The notes below the pieces were generated by a model that was given only the letters and a program-made list of their open reading frames with translations, was not told the origin of the DNA and ran no database searches. A program made the position numbers and the translations under genes. DNA of 64,000 nucleotides from Capnocytophaga cynodegmi DSM 19736 (GTDB lineage Bacteria; Bacteroidota; Bacteroidia; Flavobacteriales; Flavobacteriaceae), in the NCBI RefSeq assembly GCF_000379185.1, contig NZ_KB900715.1:124001-188000 (forward strand), read 5' to 3'. Below are positions 25,754 through 33,622 of the stretch, piece by piece (within the stretch, counting starts at the first letter, position 1; every line of letters starts with the position of its first letter).

Positions 25754-28111
25754 CTACTTCAATTCTTTTATTTCGTAAACACTTATCCGATTTTTAGTTG
25801 TTGCCAAAACAATCCAAATGGCTTTATCCAAATCCACATCTATATCTATTGGCGAAATTCCTTCCATCGGAAAGTCTTGCACAAGTTTACCCTGTTCGTT
25901 CCATAAATAAACCTTTTCATTTTCAATATCGTTTGCAGAAACATAGTTCACACCTCGCACCCGAAAAAGTTTTTGCTTTTCGTATTTCGCTTCAGGAATT
26001 TGAATTTTTGTATTTCCGATAGATAAAGTACTTCCAGAAAGAAACGAAGTTGTATATTGATTACCAATCAAATAATGATTTCTATCCCAATTTCTTTCCG
26101 CTTTAACTATATTTCCGTTTAAGTCTATTCGGGTAAGATTTCCATCTCGGGTTGAAAACAAAAACCGATTATCAAAAAACAGCGGCGGATTATTCGAAAA
26201 TTCATATTTCCCTTGAATGGGTATGCGAATCTCACCATTGCGATGCAACACGTTAAACTTGCCATTATCAGACAAATAAACCAAAAAATCTTTATCTCCT
26301 GCTCGATAATGCTTCGGAGTGAATAATGGAACTGCATCTGTATTTTTTCTTAAAAATCCACCTACAACATCACCTTTTTTATCCAACATATGTAACGTTT
26401 TCCCTTCTGCAAACAGAAATCTATACTCTCTATTTTTATCATAATCAAATACTTCCAAAGGAGTTATTTTCCCCTTATATTTCTTAGGGAATGGAGCTAC
26501 ATTGTTTCCATTTCTGTCCACAACCCAAATGGAATGTTCCGTTGTAAAAGCCATCTGCAAAAAACCATTTTTAAACAAATCTACCTGATAAACAGAACTT
26601 TGTATTTTTCCATCTAACCTTTTCTTCCATAATAAACTACCATTATTCCCGATTAGATAGAGGTCATAATTTTCATCTTGAACAACAATTTCTCTACGTT
26701 TTGTTCTGTGATTCAGCAATATAGCAGGAGGTGTAATAATTTTAGCATCTAACACAAATTGAAAACGTTCTTTAATTTTATCCGTCACAGAATTTTTCGT
26801 CTGTTTTTTACTCATAAAATTAAACATATAGTACTCATTTTGAGAAGTTTGCTGAAATACCGCCCAACGATAATTCTGGGCTATCTGGGGATATCTCTCA
26901 CGAAATTCACCACTATTATACAGATTAGCAACACGCGTCAAACTCATATTGGAGGCTGTATTTTTTTCCAGCAATTCATAGGATTTATTTTCTGAAAGAG
27001 TATTTTTTCTCCCAATATCGTTCATAACCGAACTGAGAACTTCTTTTGTTTTTGAAAAAATTAAATAATCATTATGTACAGAAACATATTTTGGTTTGAA
27101 ATTAGGTTCAAAAGCAGAGAAAAAATCCAACGAAGAATCTTTATTCAACTCATAAACAGGAAATTCTCCTTGTGGTTCTTCAGACAAAATTGGTAACTGC
27201 AATAACGTTTCGTCCACATCAAAAGACGAAGCAACGGCAAATTTTCCGTCGATAGTTTGTGCAAAAACTAACCCGTTAAGTGTTTTTTGGAAAGAAGCCG
27301 TAACCGAGTCAGGAAGTGATATTTTTTCTGAATCCTCAAAAGAAAAAGAAGTCATTCGCAGAATATGTGAAGGAACTACCTCAGCTAGATTGTTTTCATA
27401 AGGCTTCACTTTCAGCAATATATCTTCCTTGTAATCGTTTTTAGCCACTGCCATTCCACTAAACCTCACGTCATTCTCTTCCAAAAATAAATCCAACGCA
27501 AGCCAATGATTGAAAGGCTTTGTGACATCTGTTTTAAAAAAAGAGGAAAAAAACTGATTTGCTTGTTCTTTTTGCATAAATAAATTGGCACTACAATCGG
27601 TTGTGGCAATCTTTTGAAGTTGTTCCAGAATAGCTTGTTTTTCAGATTTTTCCTGTGCTTCAGTTTCAGTTTTAAAAAAAGAATCAATCTCAGAAGAATT
27701 ACTAATTATCAGTCTGTTATCTACAACCGTGTAATACCATTCTTTTCCAAATTGTGATTGTTTTTGAATTGTCGTATTAGCGTTCTTCCAAATACTTAAC
27801 GTATCTGATTCCTCCTTCTTGGTAATCGCAAAAAAGTTTTTATAGGCTGTGAAGGCTACCCATATATTATGGTCTGTAGGAAGGCTTCTAAGCAATTTCG
27901 TTTCATAATTGCGTAATGGTTTTGGATTGTTTTCTTTCCAAAACTCATTGTTTTCGATAGCACTCAAAAAATTATTCTTATGATTAACCCGATAAATAAC
28001 TTGCGTATTTTCAGGAAATAACAAAATGTCACCTTTAACAGAATTTCCTTTTTTGTTACAGGCAACCAGTCCTAAGACTAAAAATAATATTTTTATAAAA
28101 ATACGGCTCAC
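25754..28111 (-). CDS. orphan lipoprotein with a C-terminal beta-propeller-like region
   Basis: 785 residues with a lipoprotein signal (LGLVAC, Cys at about 18). The N-terminal half (about 25-450) has no motif I recognise, though its start (LLFPENTQVIYRVNHKNNFL) is reminiscent of DUF3352-type proteins. From about residue 455 the sequence repeats blade-like units such as NYDLYLIGNNGSLLWKKRLDG, HSIWVVDRNGNNVAPFPKKY and TLHMLDKKGDVVGGF, as in WD/PQQ-like propellers. It is likely periplasmic and membrane-anchored. It has a promoter at 28129-28158 and is followed by ruvX. Function not known. Confidence 0.8.
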   Translation of the reverse strand: MSRIFIKILFLVLGLVACNKKGNSVKGDILLFPENTQVIYRVNHKNNFLSAIENNEFWKENNPKPLRNYETKLLRSLPTDHNIWVAFTAYKNFFAITKKEESDTLSIWKNANTTIQKQSQFGKEWYYTVVDNRLIISNSSEIDSFFKTETEAQEKSEKQAILEQLQKIATTDCSANLFMQKEQANQFFSSFFKTDVTKPFNHWLALDLFLEENDVRFSGMAVAKNDYKEDILLKVKPYENNLAEVVPSHILRMTSFSFEDSEKISLPDSVTASFQKTLNGLVFAQTIDGKFAVASSFDVDETLLQLPILSEEPQGEFPVYELNKDSSLDFFSAFEPNFKPKYVSVHNDYLIFSKTKEVLSSVMNDIGRKNTLSENKSYELLEKNTASNMSLTRVANLYNSGEFRERYPQIAQNYRWAVFQQTSQNEYYMFNFMSKKQTKNSVTDKIKERFQFVLDAKIITPPAILLNHRTKRREIVVQDENYDLYLIGNNGSLLWKKRLDGKIQSSVYQVDLFKNGFLQMAFTTEHSIWVVDRNGNNVAPFPKKYKGKITPLEVFDYDKNREYRFLFAEGKTLHMLDKKGDVVGGFLRKNTDAVPLFTPKHYRAGDKDFLVYLSDNGKFNVLHRNGEIRIPIQGKYEFSNNPPLFFDNRFLFSTRDGNLTRIDLNGNIVKAERNWDRNHYLIGNQYTTSFLSGSTLSIGNTKIQIPEAKYEKQKLFRVRGVNYVSANDIENEKVYLWNEQGKLVQDFPMEGISPIDIDVDLDKAIWIVLATTKNRISVYEIKELK

Positions 28112-28128
28112 TTACCCAATCTCATCGC

Positions 28129-28158
28129 AAAAATATGCTTTTTTTTAAAACTTTGCAA
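28129..28158 (-). promoter_or_regulatory. promoter of the propeller lipoprotein gene
   Basis: On the minus strand TTG (28158-28156), 19 bases, TATTTTTG (28136-28129). Start codon 18 bases downstream. Confidence 0.65.
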
Positions 28159-28246
28159 TTCAAAACCCAATAAGCTTTTCAAATATGTAACATTCTCAAT
28201 TAAAATTCTTTTCTCTTATTTTAAAGATTAAAAATCACAAGTCTCT

Positions 28247-28277
28247 TTTGAAAAAATAGTATTATTTTTTAATTTTG
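28247..28277 (+). promoter_or_regulatory. promoter of the gene at 28305
   Basis: TTTG (28247-28250), 19 bases, TAATTTTG (28270-28277), 27 bases before the start codon. Confidence 0.7.
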
Positions 28278-28304
28278 CTCTGAATTTTAAATACAATCAG
28301 GCTT

Positions 28305-29024
28305 ATGAAAACTTATTTTTACTTATTAATAGCATTTTTTCCTTTTTTAGTATTCGGACAAAATAGTGATATTTATGTAATGCTCCCCAATAAATTCGAT
28401 TTTCAAAAAAAAGACAATGACTATCAACTAAATAGCTTAGCAAAATTTCTTCTTGAAAAAGAAAATTTTAAAGTTTTCTTTGAAAATGAAGCTCCAGATA
28501 ATATCATTGAAAATCCTTGTAATTACCTAAAAGCAAACATTTTAAACACTTCAGGAATGTTCTTTACAAGGCTTCAGTTAGTTTTCACAGATTGTAAAGG
28601 GAAACAAGTTTTTACCTCCGAAGTGGGAAAAAGTAGAGAAAAAGAATTCAAAAAAGCTTATCACGAAGCGCTTCGAAGTGCTTTCTTGGCAGGAAATAAA
28701 TTGACTATTTTTAAACAAAACTACAAAGATGAAAATCCTAACCCACTGGTTATAAATCAAAAACCTATCGCTGAGAATGAAATAAGATCTAAGGATAACA
28801 ATATCTCAACGTTATACGCTCAACCTAATAATTTAGGATTTCAACTGATTGATAATACACCAAAAATAGTTCTAAAAATAAAGCAAACTTCTTTGTTAAA
28901 TGTTTACATTGCAGAAGATGAACACGGCAATCAAGGCATATTATACAAAACTGAAAATCAATATGTTTTTGAATTCATCAAAGACGAAAAATTACAACAA
29001 AAAGTATTTAATGTTAAATTCTAA
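28305..29024 (+). CDS. secreted hypothetical protein
   Basis: 239 residues with a signal peptide (MKTYFYLLIAFFPFLVFGQ). The mature N-terminal part (YVMLPNKFDFQKKDNDYQLN, SLAKFLLEKENFKVFFENE) looks like a compact alpha/beta domain with two Cys (NPCNYLK and FTDCKGKQ) about 35 residues apart that could form a disulfide. The C-terminal 70 residues are a separate basic/polar segment. I do not recognise a family with certainty. It is followed after 25 bases by the DUF4268 gene, so they are probably cotranscribed from 28247-28277. Confidence 0.75.
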   Translation: MKTYFYLLIAFFPFLVFGQNSDIYVMLPNKFDFQKKDNDYQLNSLAKFLLEKENFKVFFENEAPDNIIENPCNYLKANILNTSGMFFTRLQLVFTDCKGKQVFTSEVGKSREKEFKKAYHEALRSAFLAGNKLTIFKQNYKDENPNPLVINQKPIAENEIRSKDNNISTLYAQPNNLGFQLIDNTPKIVLKIKQTSLLNVYIAEDEHGNQGILYKTENQYVFEFIKDEKLQQKVFNVKF

Positions 29025-29049
29025 AACGTAAAAACATTTTTCAATTTTT

Positions 29050-29484
29050 ATGTACAGCAAAGCAGAAGCTAAAAAATTACGTGAAGAATTTTGGACTTCT
29101 TTCGGAAAATCCTTTCCTCGAAAATGGGTGTTATATGATACCAAAATCAAAGATTTCAGCTTTAAATTCTATTTTGACACAAAAAAGGCTATTGTATCTT
29201 TAGATATCGAAGATAATGTTTTGATTAACAGGATATTATACTACGAAAAATTAGTTTCCTTGAAAGGCATTTTGCTTGAAGAATATCTACCAGATGCCAT
29301 TTTTGAGGACTGTTATGTCTTAGATAACGATAAAGAAATCAGCCGTATTTACGTCCAAAAAGAGAATGTAAACATTCATAATAAAAATACTTGGCGAGAA
29401 ACTATGGAATTTTTGTTTGAAAAAATGCTGAAATTTGAAGAGTTTTGGTATGAATACGAAGATGTTATAAAAGAAAATTTCTAA
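29050..29484 (+). CDS. DUF4268-like protein
   Basis: 144 residues with no signal peptide. The pattern EAKKLREEFWTSFGKSFPRK, WVLYDTKIKDFSFKFYFD, KEISRIYVQ, TWRETMEFLFEKMLKFEEFW matches DUF4268, a small domain found alone or fused to nuclease-like modules. Here it is free-standing. Function is unknown. It follows the secreted gene by 25 bases and precedes argS. Confidence 0.85.
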   Translation: MYSKAEAKKLREEFWTSFGKSFPRKWVLYDTKIKDFSFKFYFDTKKAIVSLDIEDNVLINRILYYEKLVSLKGILLEEYLPDAIFEDCYVLDNDKEISRIYVQKENVNIHNKNTWRETMEFLFEKMLKFEEFWYEYEDVIKENF

Positions 29485-29582
29485 CCACCTAAATTACAAT
29501 TCTTTTCTGTCTTTACTCACGAAAAACAATAAATTATTGGCATATAAAGACTCTAAAAATAAAAATTCTTTTAGAAATTACG

Positions 29583-29590
29583 TACCTTTG
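29583..29590 (+). promoter_or_regulatory. argS -7 box
   Basis: TACCTTTG, 25 bases before the ATG at 29616. It overlaps the region upstream of an alternative TTG start at 29601, which is therefore unlikely. No good -33 element seen. Confidence 0.5.
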
Positions 29591-29615
29591 TGGGCTATAA
29601 TTGAAAAAATCAAAT

Positions 29616-31403
29616 ATGCAGAATTTACAAGAAATACTAAAACAACATACACAAAAAGCAGGTGAACAAATTTTTGGAGTTTCACTCGAAAACATTGAAC
29701 TTCAACAGACTAAGAAAGAGTTTGAGGGCGACATTACTATTGTAATTTTCCCGATGTTGCGTCAGATTAAAGGAAATCCTGAACAAATTGGGCAACAAAT
29801 TGGAACTTTTTTACAAGAAAATGTAAAAGAGGTAGAGAGCTTCAATGTAATCAAAGGATTTTTGAATTTAGTAATTTCGGATTCTTATTACATTGATTTT
29901 CTGAAAAGTATAGAAAACGAAACCCATTTTGGTTTGGCTCAGCCCAATTCCAAAAAGACCATAATGGTTGAATATTCGTCGCCTAACACCAACAAACCCT
30001 TGCACTTAGGGCATATTCGCAACAACTTGTTAGGATATTCGGTTGCCGAAATTCTGAAAGCAGCCGGACATAAAGTATATAAAACTCAGATAATCAACGA
30101 CAGAGGGATACACATCTGTAAATCAATGATTGCTTGGCAACGTTTTGGCAATGGCGAAACGCCTGAAAATTCAGGACTTAAAGGCGATAAACTTGTCGGG
30201 AATTACTATGTAGCTTTCGACAAAGCGTATAAATCTGAAATTGAGCAACTTATTTCAGAGGGAAGAACCAAAGAAGAAGCTGAAAAACAAGCTCCTATAT
30301 TTTTGGAAGCACAAGAAATGCTTCGAAAATGGGAAGCCGGAGACGAGCAAGTTATCTCGCTTTGGAAAGAAATGAATCAGTGGGTTTACAACGGATTTTC
30401 AACTACTTACAAAAATTTAGGCGTCGATTTCGATTCGTACTACTACGAAAGTGACACATATTTATTAGGAAAAGACATCATCGAAGAAGGGTTACAAAAA
30501 GGCGTTTTCTTCAAGAAAGAAGACGACTCGGTTTGGTGTGACTTAACCGCTGATGGTTTGGACGAAAAATTAGTACTTCGCTCCGACGGGACTTCCGTGT
30601 ACATCACCCAAGATATTGGTACCGCAACCCAACGCGTAAAAGATTATCCTGATGTAAAAGGAATGGTTTATACCGTTGGAAATGAGCAAGATTATCATTT
30701 CAAGGTTTTGTTTTTAATTCTGAAAAAATTAGGCTTTGATTGGGCTGAAAATCTATATCATTTGAGCTACGGAATGGTAGATTTACCAAGTGGAAAGATG
30801 AAAAGTCGTGAAGGAACTGTGGTCGATGCCGACGATTTAATTGCCGAAATGGAGCAAACAGCCGAAGAAATTTCGCAAGAATTAGGCAAATTAGACGGAT
30901 ACGATGATAATCAGAAAAAGGAATTGTATCACACCATCGGTTTGGGAGCTTTGAAATACTATATTTTGAAAGTTGACCCCAAAAAACGTATTCTTTTTGA
31001 CCCGAAAGAATCTATTGACTTCCAAGGGAATACAGGTCCTTTTGTACAATACACTTATGCACGAATTAAATCTATCTTACGAAAATACAACGAAATAGAA
31101 GTTTCAAAATCAGAAAGTCTTTCAATTTCAGAATTACACCCTAAGGAGAAAACGCTTCTTAAAAATATGGCACTTTTCCCCGAAGTGGTTCAAAACGCAG
31201 CAGATTCGTACAGCCCTGCGGTCATTGCCAATTATGTGTATGATTTGGTAAAAGATTTCAATTCTTTCTATCAGAATGTATCCATTTTGGGAGAGGAAAA
31301 TTCGGCTAAAAGAGAATTTCGAGTGTCTCTTTGTAAAAAAATAAGCGAGATTATTGCATCGTCTTTTGCAATGCTTGGGATACAAGTTCCTGAGAGAATG
31401 TAA
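29616..31403 (+). CDS. argS: arginyl-tRNA synthetase
   Basis: 595 residues from MQNLQEILKQHTQKAG; an upstream in-frame TTG at 29601 is not used because the family starts here and the -7 box is too close. It has the N-terminal Add-1 domain, the HIGH motif PLHLGHIRNN in SSPNTNKPLHLGHIRNNLLG, the KMSK-like SGKMKSREGTVV, and the C-terminal DALR anticodon-binding domain (FVQYTYARIKSILRKY). It charges tRNA-Arg in the cytoplasm. Confidence 0.97.
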   Translation: MQNLQEILKQHTQKAGEQIFGVSLENIELQQTKKEFEGDITIVIFPMLRQIKGNPEQIGQQIGTFLQENVKEVESFNVIKGFLNLVISDSYYIDFLKSIENETHFGLAQPNSKKTIMVEYSSPNTNKPLHLGHIRNNLLGYSVAEILKAAGHKVYKTQIINDRGIHICKSMIAWQRFGNGETPENSGLKGDKLVGNYYVAFDKAYKSEIEQLISEGRTKEEAEKQAPIFLEAQEMLRKWEAGDEQVISLWKEMNQWVYNGFSTTYKNLGVDFDSYYYESDTYLLGKDIIEEGLQKGVFFKKEDDSVWCDLTADGLDEKLVLRSDGTSVYITQDIGTATQRVKDYPDVKGMVYTVGNEQDYHFKVLFLILKKLGFDWAENLYHLSYGMVDLPSGKMKSREGTVVDADDLIAEMEQTAEEISQELGKLDGYDDNQKKELYHTIGLGALKYYILKVDPKKRILFDPKESIDFQGNTGPFVQYTYARIKSILRKYNEIEVSKSESLSISELHPKEKTLLKNMALFPEVVQNAADSYSPAVIANYVYDLVKDFNSFYQNVSILGEENSAKREFRVSLCKKISEIIASSFAMLGIQVPERM

Positions 31404-31449
31404 AATGCTTTTCAGACAGAAAAATATTTTTCAAAAAAAAGAGAAAATA

Positions 31450-31480
31450 TTTGCCAAGTAAAAAAATGTTGTTATCTTTG
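31450..31480 (+). promoter_or_regulatory. promoter of the tRNA-Gly/tRNA-Leu unit
   Basis: TTTG (31450-31453), 19 bases, TATCTTTG (31473-31480), 44 bases upstream of tRNA-Gly. Exact consensus. Confidence 0.78.
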
Positions 31481-31524
31481 CACTCGCAATCAGTCAGGGG
31501 TTGCTTTTGAAAAATATTGTTCTT

Positions 31525-31597
31525 GCGAAAATAGCTCAGTTGGTAGAGCGCAACCTTGCCAAGGTTGAGGTCGCGGGTTCGAACCCCGTTTTTCGCT
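31525..31597 (+). tRNA. tRNA-Gly (anticodon GCC)
   Basis: 73 nt cloverleaf: acceptor GCGAAAA pairs with TTTTCGC, D-arm with AGCTCAGTTGGTAGAGC, anticodon stem CCTTGCCAAGG with GCC, and T-arm with GGTTCGAACCCC. CCA is not encoded. Confidence 0.96.
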
Positions 31598-31618
31598 CTT
31601 TTATTGCCTTAATAAAGG

Positions 31619-31704
31619 GCTCGGATGGTGGAATCGGTAGACACGCTGGACTTAAAATCCAGTGGGCAGCAATGCCTGTGCGGGTTCAAGTCCCGCTCCG
31701 AGTA
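31619..31704 (+). tRNA. tRNA-Leu (anticodon TAA)
   Basis: 86 nt with a long variable arm. Acceptor GCTCGGA pairs with TCCGAGT; anticodon stem CTGGA / TCCAG encloses CTTAAAA with anticodon TAA; T-arm contains GGTTCAAGTCCC. The 3' end is the attachment site of the element at 31690-41820, and the gene is left complete. Confidence 0.96.
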
Positions 31705-31755
31705 CAACAAAAAATCGTAATACTTTTATAATGAAAGTGTTGCGATTTTTTTATT
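31690..31755 (+). repeat. attachment site, tRNA-proximal copy (66-bp direct repeat)
   Basis: Identical to 41755-41820 with mismatches immediately outside both ends. It covers the 3' end of tRNA-Leu from the T-arm onward plus the following terminator hairpin. Confidence 0.95.
31707..31755 (+). terminator. terminator of the tRNA unit
   Basis: AAAAAATCGTAATACTTTT pairs, with G-U wobble, with AAAGTGTTGCGATTTTTTT around a short loop. An identical copy lies at 41772-41820 because the hairpin is part of the duplicated att site. Confidence 0.8.
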
Positions 31756-31760
31756 TCGAT

Positions 31761-31779
31761 TTTTCCCTACATTTTCCCA
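31761..31779. repeat. candidate arm-type integrase site near attL
   Basis: TTTTCCCTACATTTTCCC here matches the tandem repeats at 41598-41622 near the other end, in the same orientation. Repeats of this kind close to both att sites are typical of integrase arm sites; binding is not shown. Confidence 0.5.
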
Positions 31780-31953
31780 ACAATTCAAAAAATGCTATTT
31801 TGTCAGGTGGTTTTTTTTGAAGTCGTTTTTGCTTTAATTGGCTTTTGCATAACCACAACAACAAGCCACAAAAAAAGCCCTCGATGATTTTAACCAAAGA
31901 GGGCGAGAAAACAAAGTCAAAAAACAAAAAATTATTATCTTCAAACACAACCT

Positions 31954-31975
31954 TTTTTATGCAATTTTTATGCAA
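31954..31975. repeat. tandem 11-bp repeat
   Basis: TTTTTATGCAA twice in a row (31954-31964 and 31965-31975), close to the left end of the element. Might be another recombination-protein site. Confidence 0.4.
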
Positions 31976-32021
31976 TTCGTGCATTTATTACAAAAACTAA
32001 ACGTGGCTTATTGAACCACGT

Positions 32022-32213
32022 TTAAAGTTGATTGTTTAACCAAGGGTCCTTCACTTGTTCTCTTTTGTCGATTACCTCAATTTGTATCAAAGGAAGTTCT
32101 ATTTTTTGGGTCAATTCTTTCAATTGTTCAGGTGTAATATATCCTTGTTTAAGAATTTTCAAAAGTAATACTTTTGCTTCCTTATCTAATGGTTTTGCTT
32201 CACTATTTTCCAT
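32022..32213 (-). CDS. small hypothetical protein of the element
   Basis: 63 residues, acidic and helical (MENSEAKPLDKEAKVLLLKI, LKQGYITPEQLKELTQKIEL), without a signal or membrane segment. Its start overlaps the stop of the 49-residue gene at 32203 by 11 bases, which supports that it is a real, coupled gene. It is the last gene of the leftmost minus-strand run, 270 bases inside attL. Function not known. Confidence 0.55.
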   Translation of the reverse strand: MENSEAKPLDKEAKVLLLKILKQGYITPEQLKELTQKIELPLIQIEVIDKREQVKDPWLNNQL

Positions 32214-32352
32214 CTTTTATTTCTGCATTATATGTATTTATCCATTTCAGGGGTTGAGGTTCTTTACTTTTGGTTACGTTTTTTGGCTTCTTAACCTTTT
32301 GTATTCCATTTGTTATCCGTACCCCTTTGATTACTTTAACAACTTTCTTCAT
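32203..32352 (-). CDS. very small basic hypothetical protein of the element
   Basis: 49 residues, strongly basic (MKKVVKVIKGVRITNGIQKV, KKPKNVTKSKEPQPLK). Its ATG overlaps the TGA of the upstream gene as ATGA (32349-32352), a classic sign of translational coupling, and its stop overlaps the next gene. Such overlaps make it more than a chance frame. Basic charge suggests nucleic-acid contact; this is a guess. Confidence 0.55.
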   Translation of the reverse strand: MKKVVKVIKGVRITNGIQKVKKPKNVTKSKEPQPLKWINTYNAEIKDGK

Positions 32353-32645
32353 TCTTTTAAAATATTCTCGGTTAAGTTTTCGATGATTGTATTTAGATTG
32401 TCTTCTGAAAGGGCTTCTAATTCAATATTAGCCCCCAACGTTTGCATTTTTGGCAAGGTGTATTGTAAAAGCCTTTCAAATGCCTGTATGCGTTCTTTCG
32501 GTTCAAGTGCCTTAAAATCTTTTTCAATCTGCTCCTGATTTTGGTCTAAAAAAGACTTTAACCACTTTCGCATATCGTTTGTGGCTTTATTAGGAGTTCC
32601 CTTTTTTCTTCCTCCAGTCTTTGCAGTTCCTTTAACTCGAGGCAT
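32349..32645 (-). CDS. GGRKKGTPNK-motif protein, possibly terminase-small-subunit-like
   Basis: 98 residues. N-terminal MPRVKGTAKTGGRKKGTPNK is the start seen in many phage and island proteins annotated as DUF5681 or small terminase-like DNA-binding proteins; the rest is helical (KWLKSFLDQNQEQIEKDFKA, LLQYTLPKMQTLGANIELEA). The family memory is not verified. If it is a small terminase, the element could redirect packaging of a helper phage. The stop overlaps the next gene as ATGA and the upstream gene ends 2 bases before its start. Confidence 0.6.
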   Translation of the reverse strand: MPRVKGTAKTGGRKKGTPNKATNDMRKWLKSFLDQNQEQIEKDFKALEPKERIQAFERLLQYTLPKMQTLGANIELEALSEDNLNTIIENLTENILKE

Positions 32646-32646
32646 A

Positions 32647-33090
32647 TTATCTGTTTTGTGAAGTTTCCATTAATGCTTCCTTAAATGCTTTTTTCATCAT
32701 ATCGAATTGCTTTTGTTCCTGTTTCTGTTTTTCTAAATCCTCATTTAACTTATTCTTACTTTCAGCATATTCATTGATATTTACAAAACCGTGCATATTT
32801 GCAAAGGTTGTGAATATATTGAAATTGTTTTCTCGAAGTTTATCATTTACTTGACCAGCATTAAAATGCAATATCAAGTTTTCATATACTTTGCGTTCCG
32901 TTTCATCTGTTAATCTCTCTTTCAATATATCTTGAAATTCCAACTCTTCATTAATAACGTTTATAACGTGGTTGGTCGCAAAGTCTCGGTTTAATTCCCT
33001 TGCCACACTTTCCAACGTTCTTTCAAAATCTTCTATGAAAGTTTCTTTGTGGAGTGTTGAAAAATTATCCGCTTGGATAATCAAATACAT
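32647..33090 (-). CDS. hypothetical protein of the element
   Basis: 147 residues, soluble and largely helical, with a coiled-coil-like charged stretch near the C-terminus (ESKNKLNEDLEKQKQEQKQF, DMMKKAFKEALMETSQNR). No family recognised. It lies directly upstream of the GGRKKGTPNK protein with one base between stop and start, so the four genes 33090 to 32022 form a tight operon. Confidence 0.65.
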   Translation of the reverse strand: MYLIIQADNFSTLHKETFIEDFERTLESVARELNRDFATNHVINVINEELEFQDILKERLTDETERKVYENLILHFNAGQVNDKLRENNFNIFTTFANMHGFVNINEYAESKNKLNEDLEKQKQEQKQFDMMKKAFKEALMETSQNR

Positions 33091-33117
33091 CTACCTCAAA
33101 TCTTGTATTTTATGTTG

Positions 33118-33198
33118 TTAGTGTACATTCTTACCTACTGCCTTCCTTTGTTTGATTAATTCTTTGATTTTTTCTTTGTTTTGCTCTATACTATTCAT
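33118..33198 (-). CDS. possible 26-residue peptide
   Basis: A short frame MNSIEQNKEKIKELIKQRKA then VGKNVH, helical and basic, 28 bases upstream of the gene starting at 33090. Only composition and spacing support it; it may be chance. Confidence 0.25.
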   Translation of the reverse strand: MNSIEQNKEKIKELIKQRKAVGKNVH

Positions 33199-33313
33199 AA
33201 TTTCAGTTATTATAAAATTCAGTACAAAAATAACACTTTTATTTCTATTTCAATCTATTATAGATATAAAATTAAAGTATTAGTTTAATATTTTAATTAT
33301 TATACATTGATAA

Positions 33314-33595
33314 TCAATTTATTTTAAGTTTATTAAGGTTTTCAATCCGAACACTTAAGGCGGTTAATTTTTTAATTAAATCCTTTGTTTGCTCCAAAGT
33401 CAAGAAAGTAGCCATTTCTGCGGTATTTTCACCCAAAAGGCCTGTTAATACCAAACCTAAAGAATAATGCGAAAAAACGCCGTTTGTGTGCGTCCTACAC
33501 ACTTGTAACGATATTTGCGTATTTGCATCAGTGGCAACTTCGATGATTTCGGAGTTTTTAAATTCTTTGATTGTGGGTGTGTGATTTTTTTTCAT
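33314..33595 (-). CDS. hypothetical protein of the element
   Basis: 93 residues (MKKNHTPTIKEFKNSEIIEV onward), soluble, with LGLVLTGLLGENTAEMATFL in the middle and a helical C-terminus (LIKKLTALSVRIENLNKLKI). No motif I recognise. It starts 27 bases after the stop of the replication gene, on the same strand, so it is probably cotranscribed with it; it could be an accessory to replication. Confidence 0.6.
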   Translation of the reverse strand: MKKNHTPTIKEFKNSEIIEVATDANTQISLQVCRTHTNGVFSHYSLGLVLTGLLGENTAEMATFLTLEQTKDLIKKLTALSVRIENLNKLKIN

Positions 33596-33622
33596 CGGTT
33601 TATTTTTTTTGAGTTAATTTTT

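Noticed and set aside
31501-31731. 76-residue plus-strand frame
   Set aside because: It runs over both tRNA genes, which explain the sequence.
31751-31984. 77-residue frame at the left end of the element
   Set aside because: It starts or ends in the att repeat and covers candidate integrase sites; composition is low-complexity aromatic and no upstream signal is seen.
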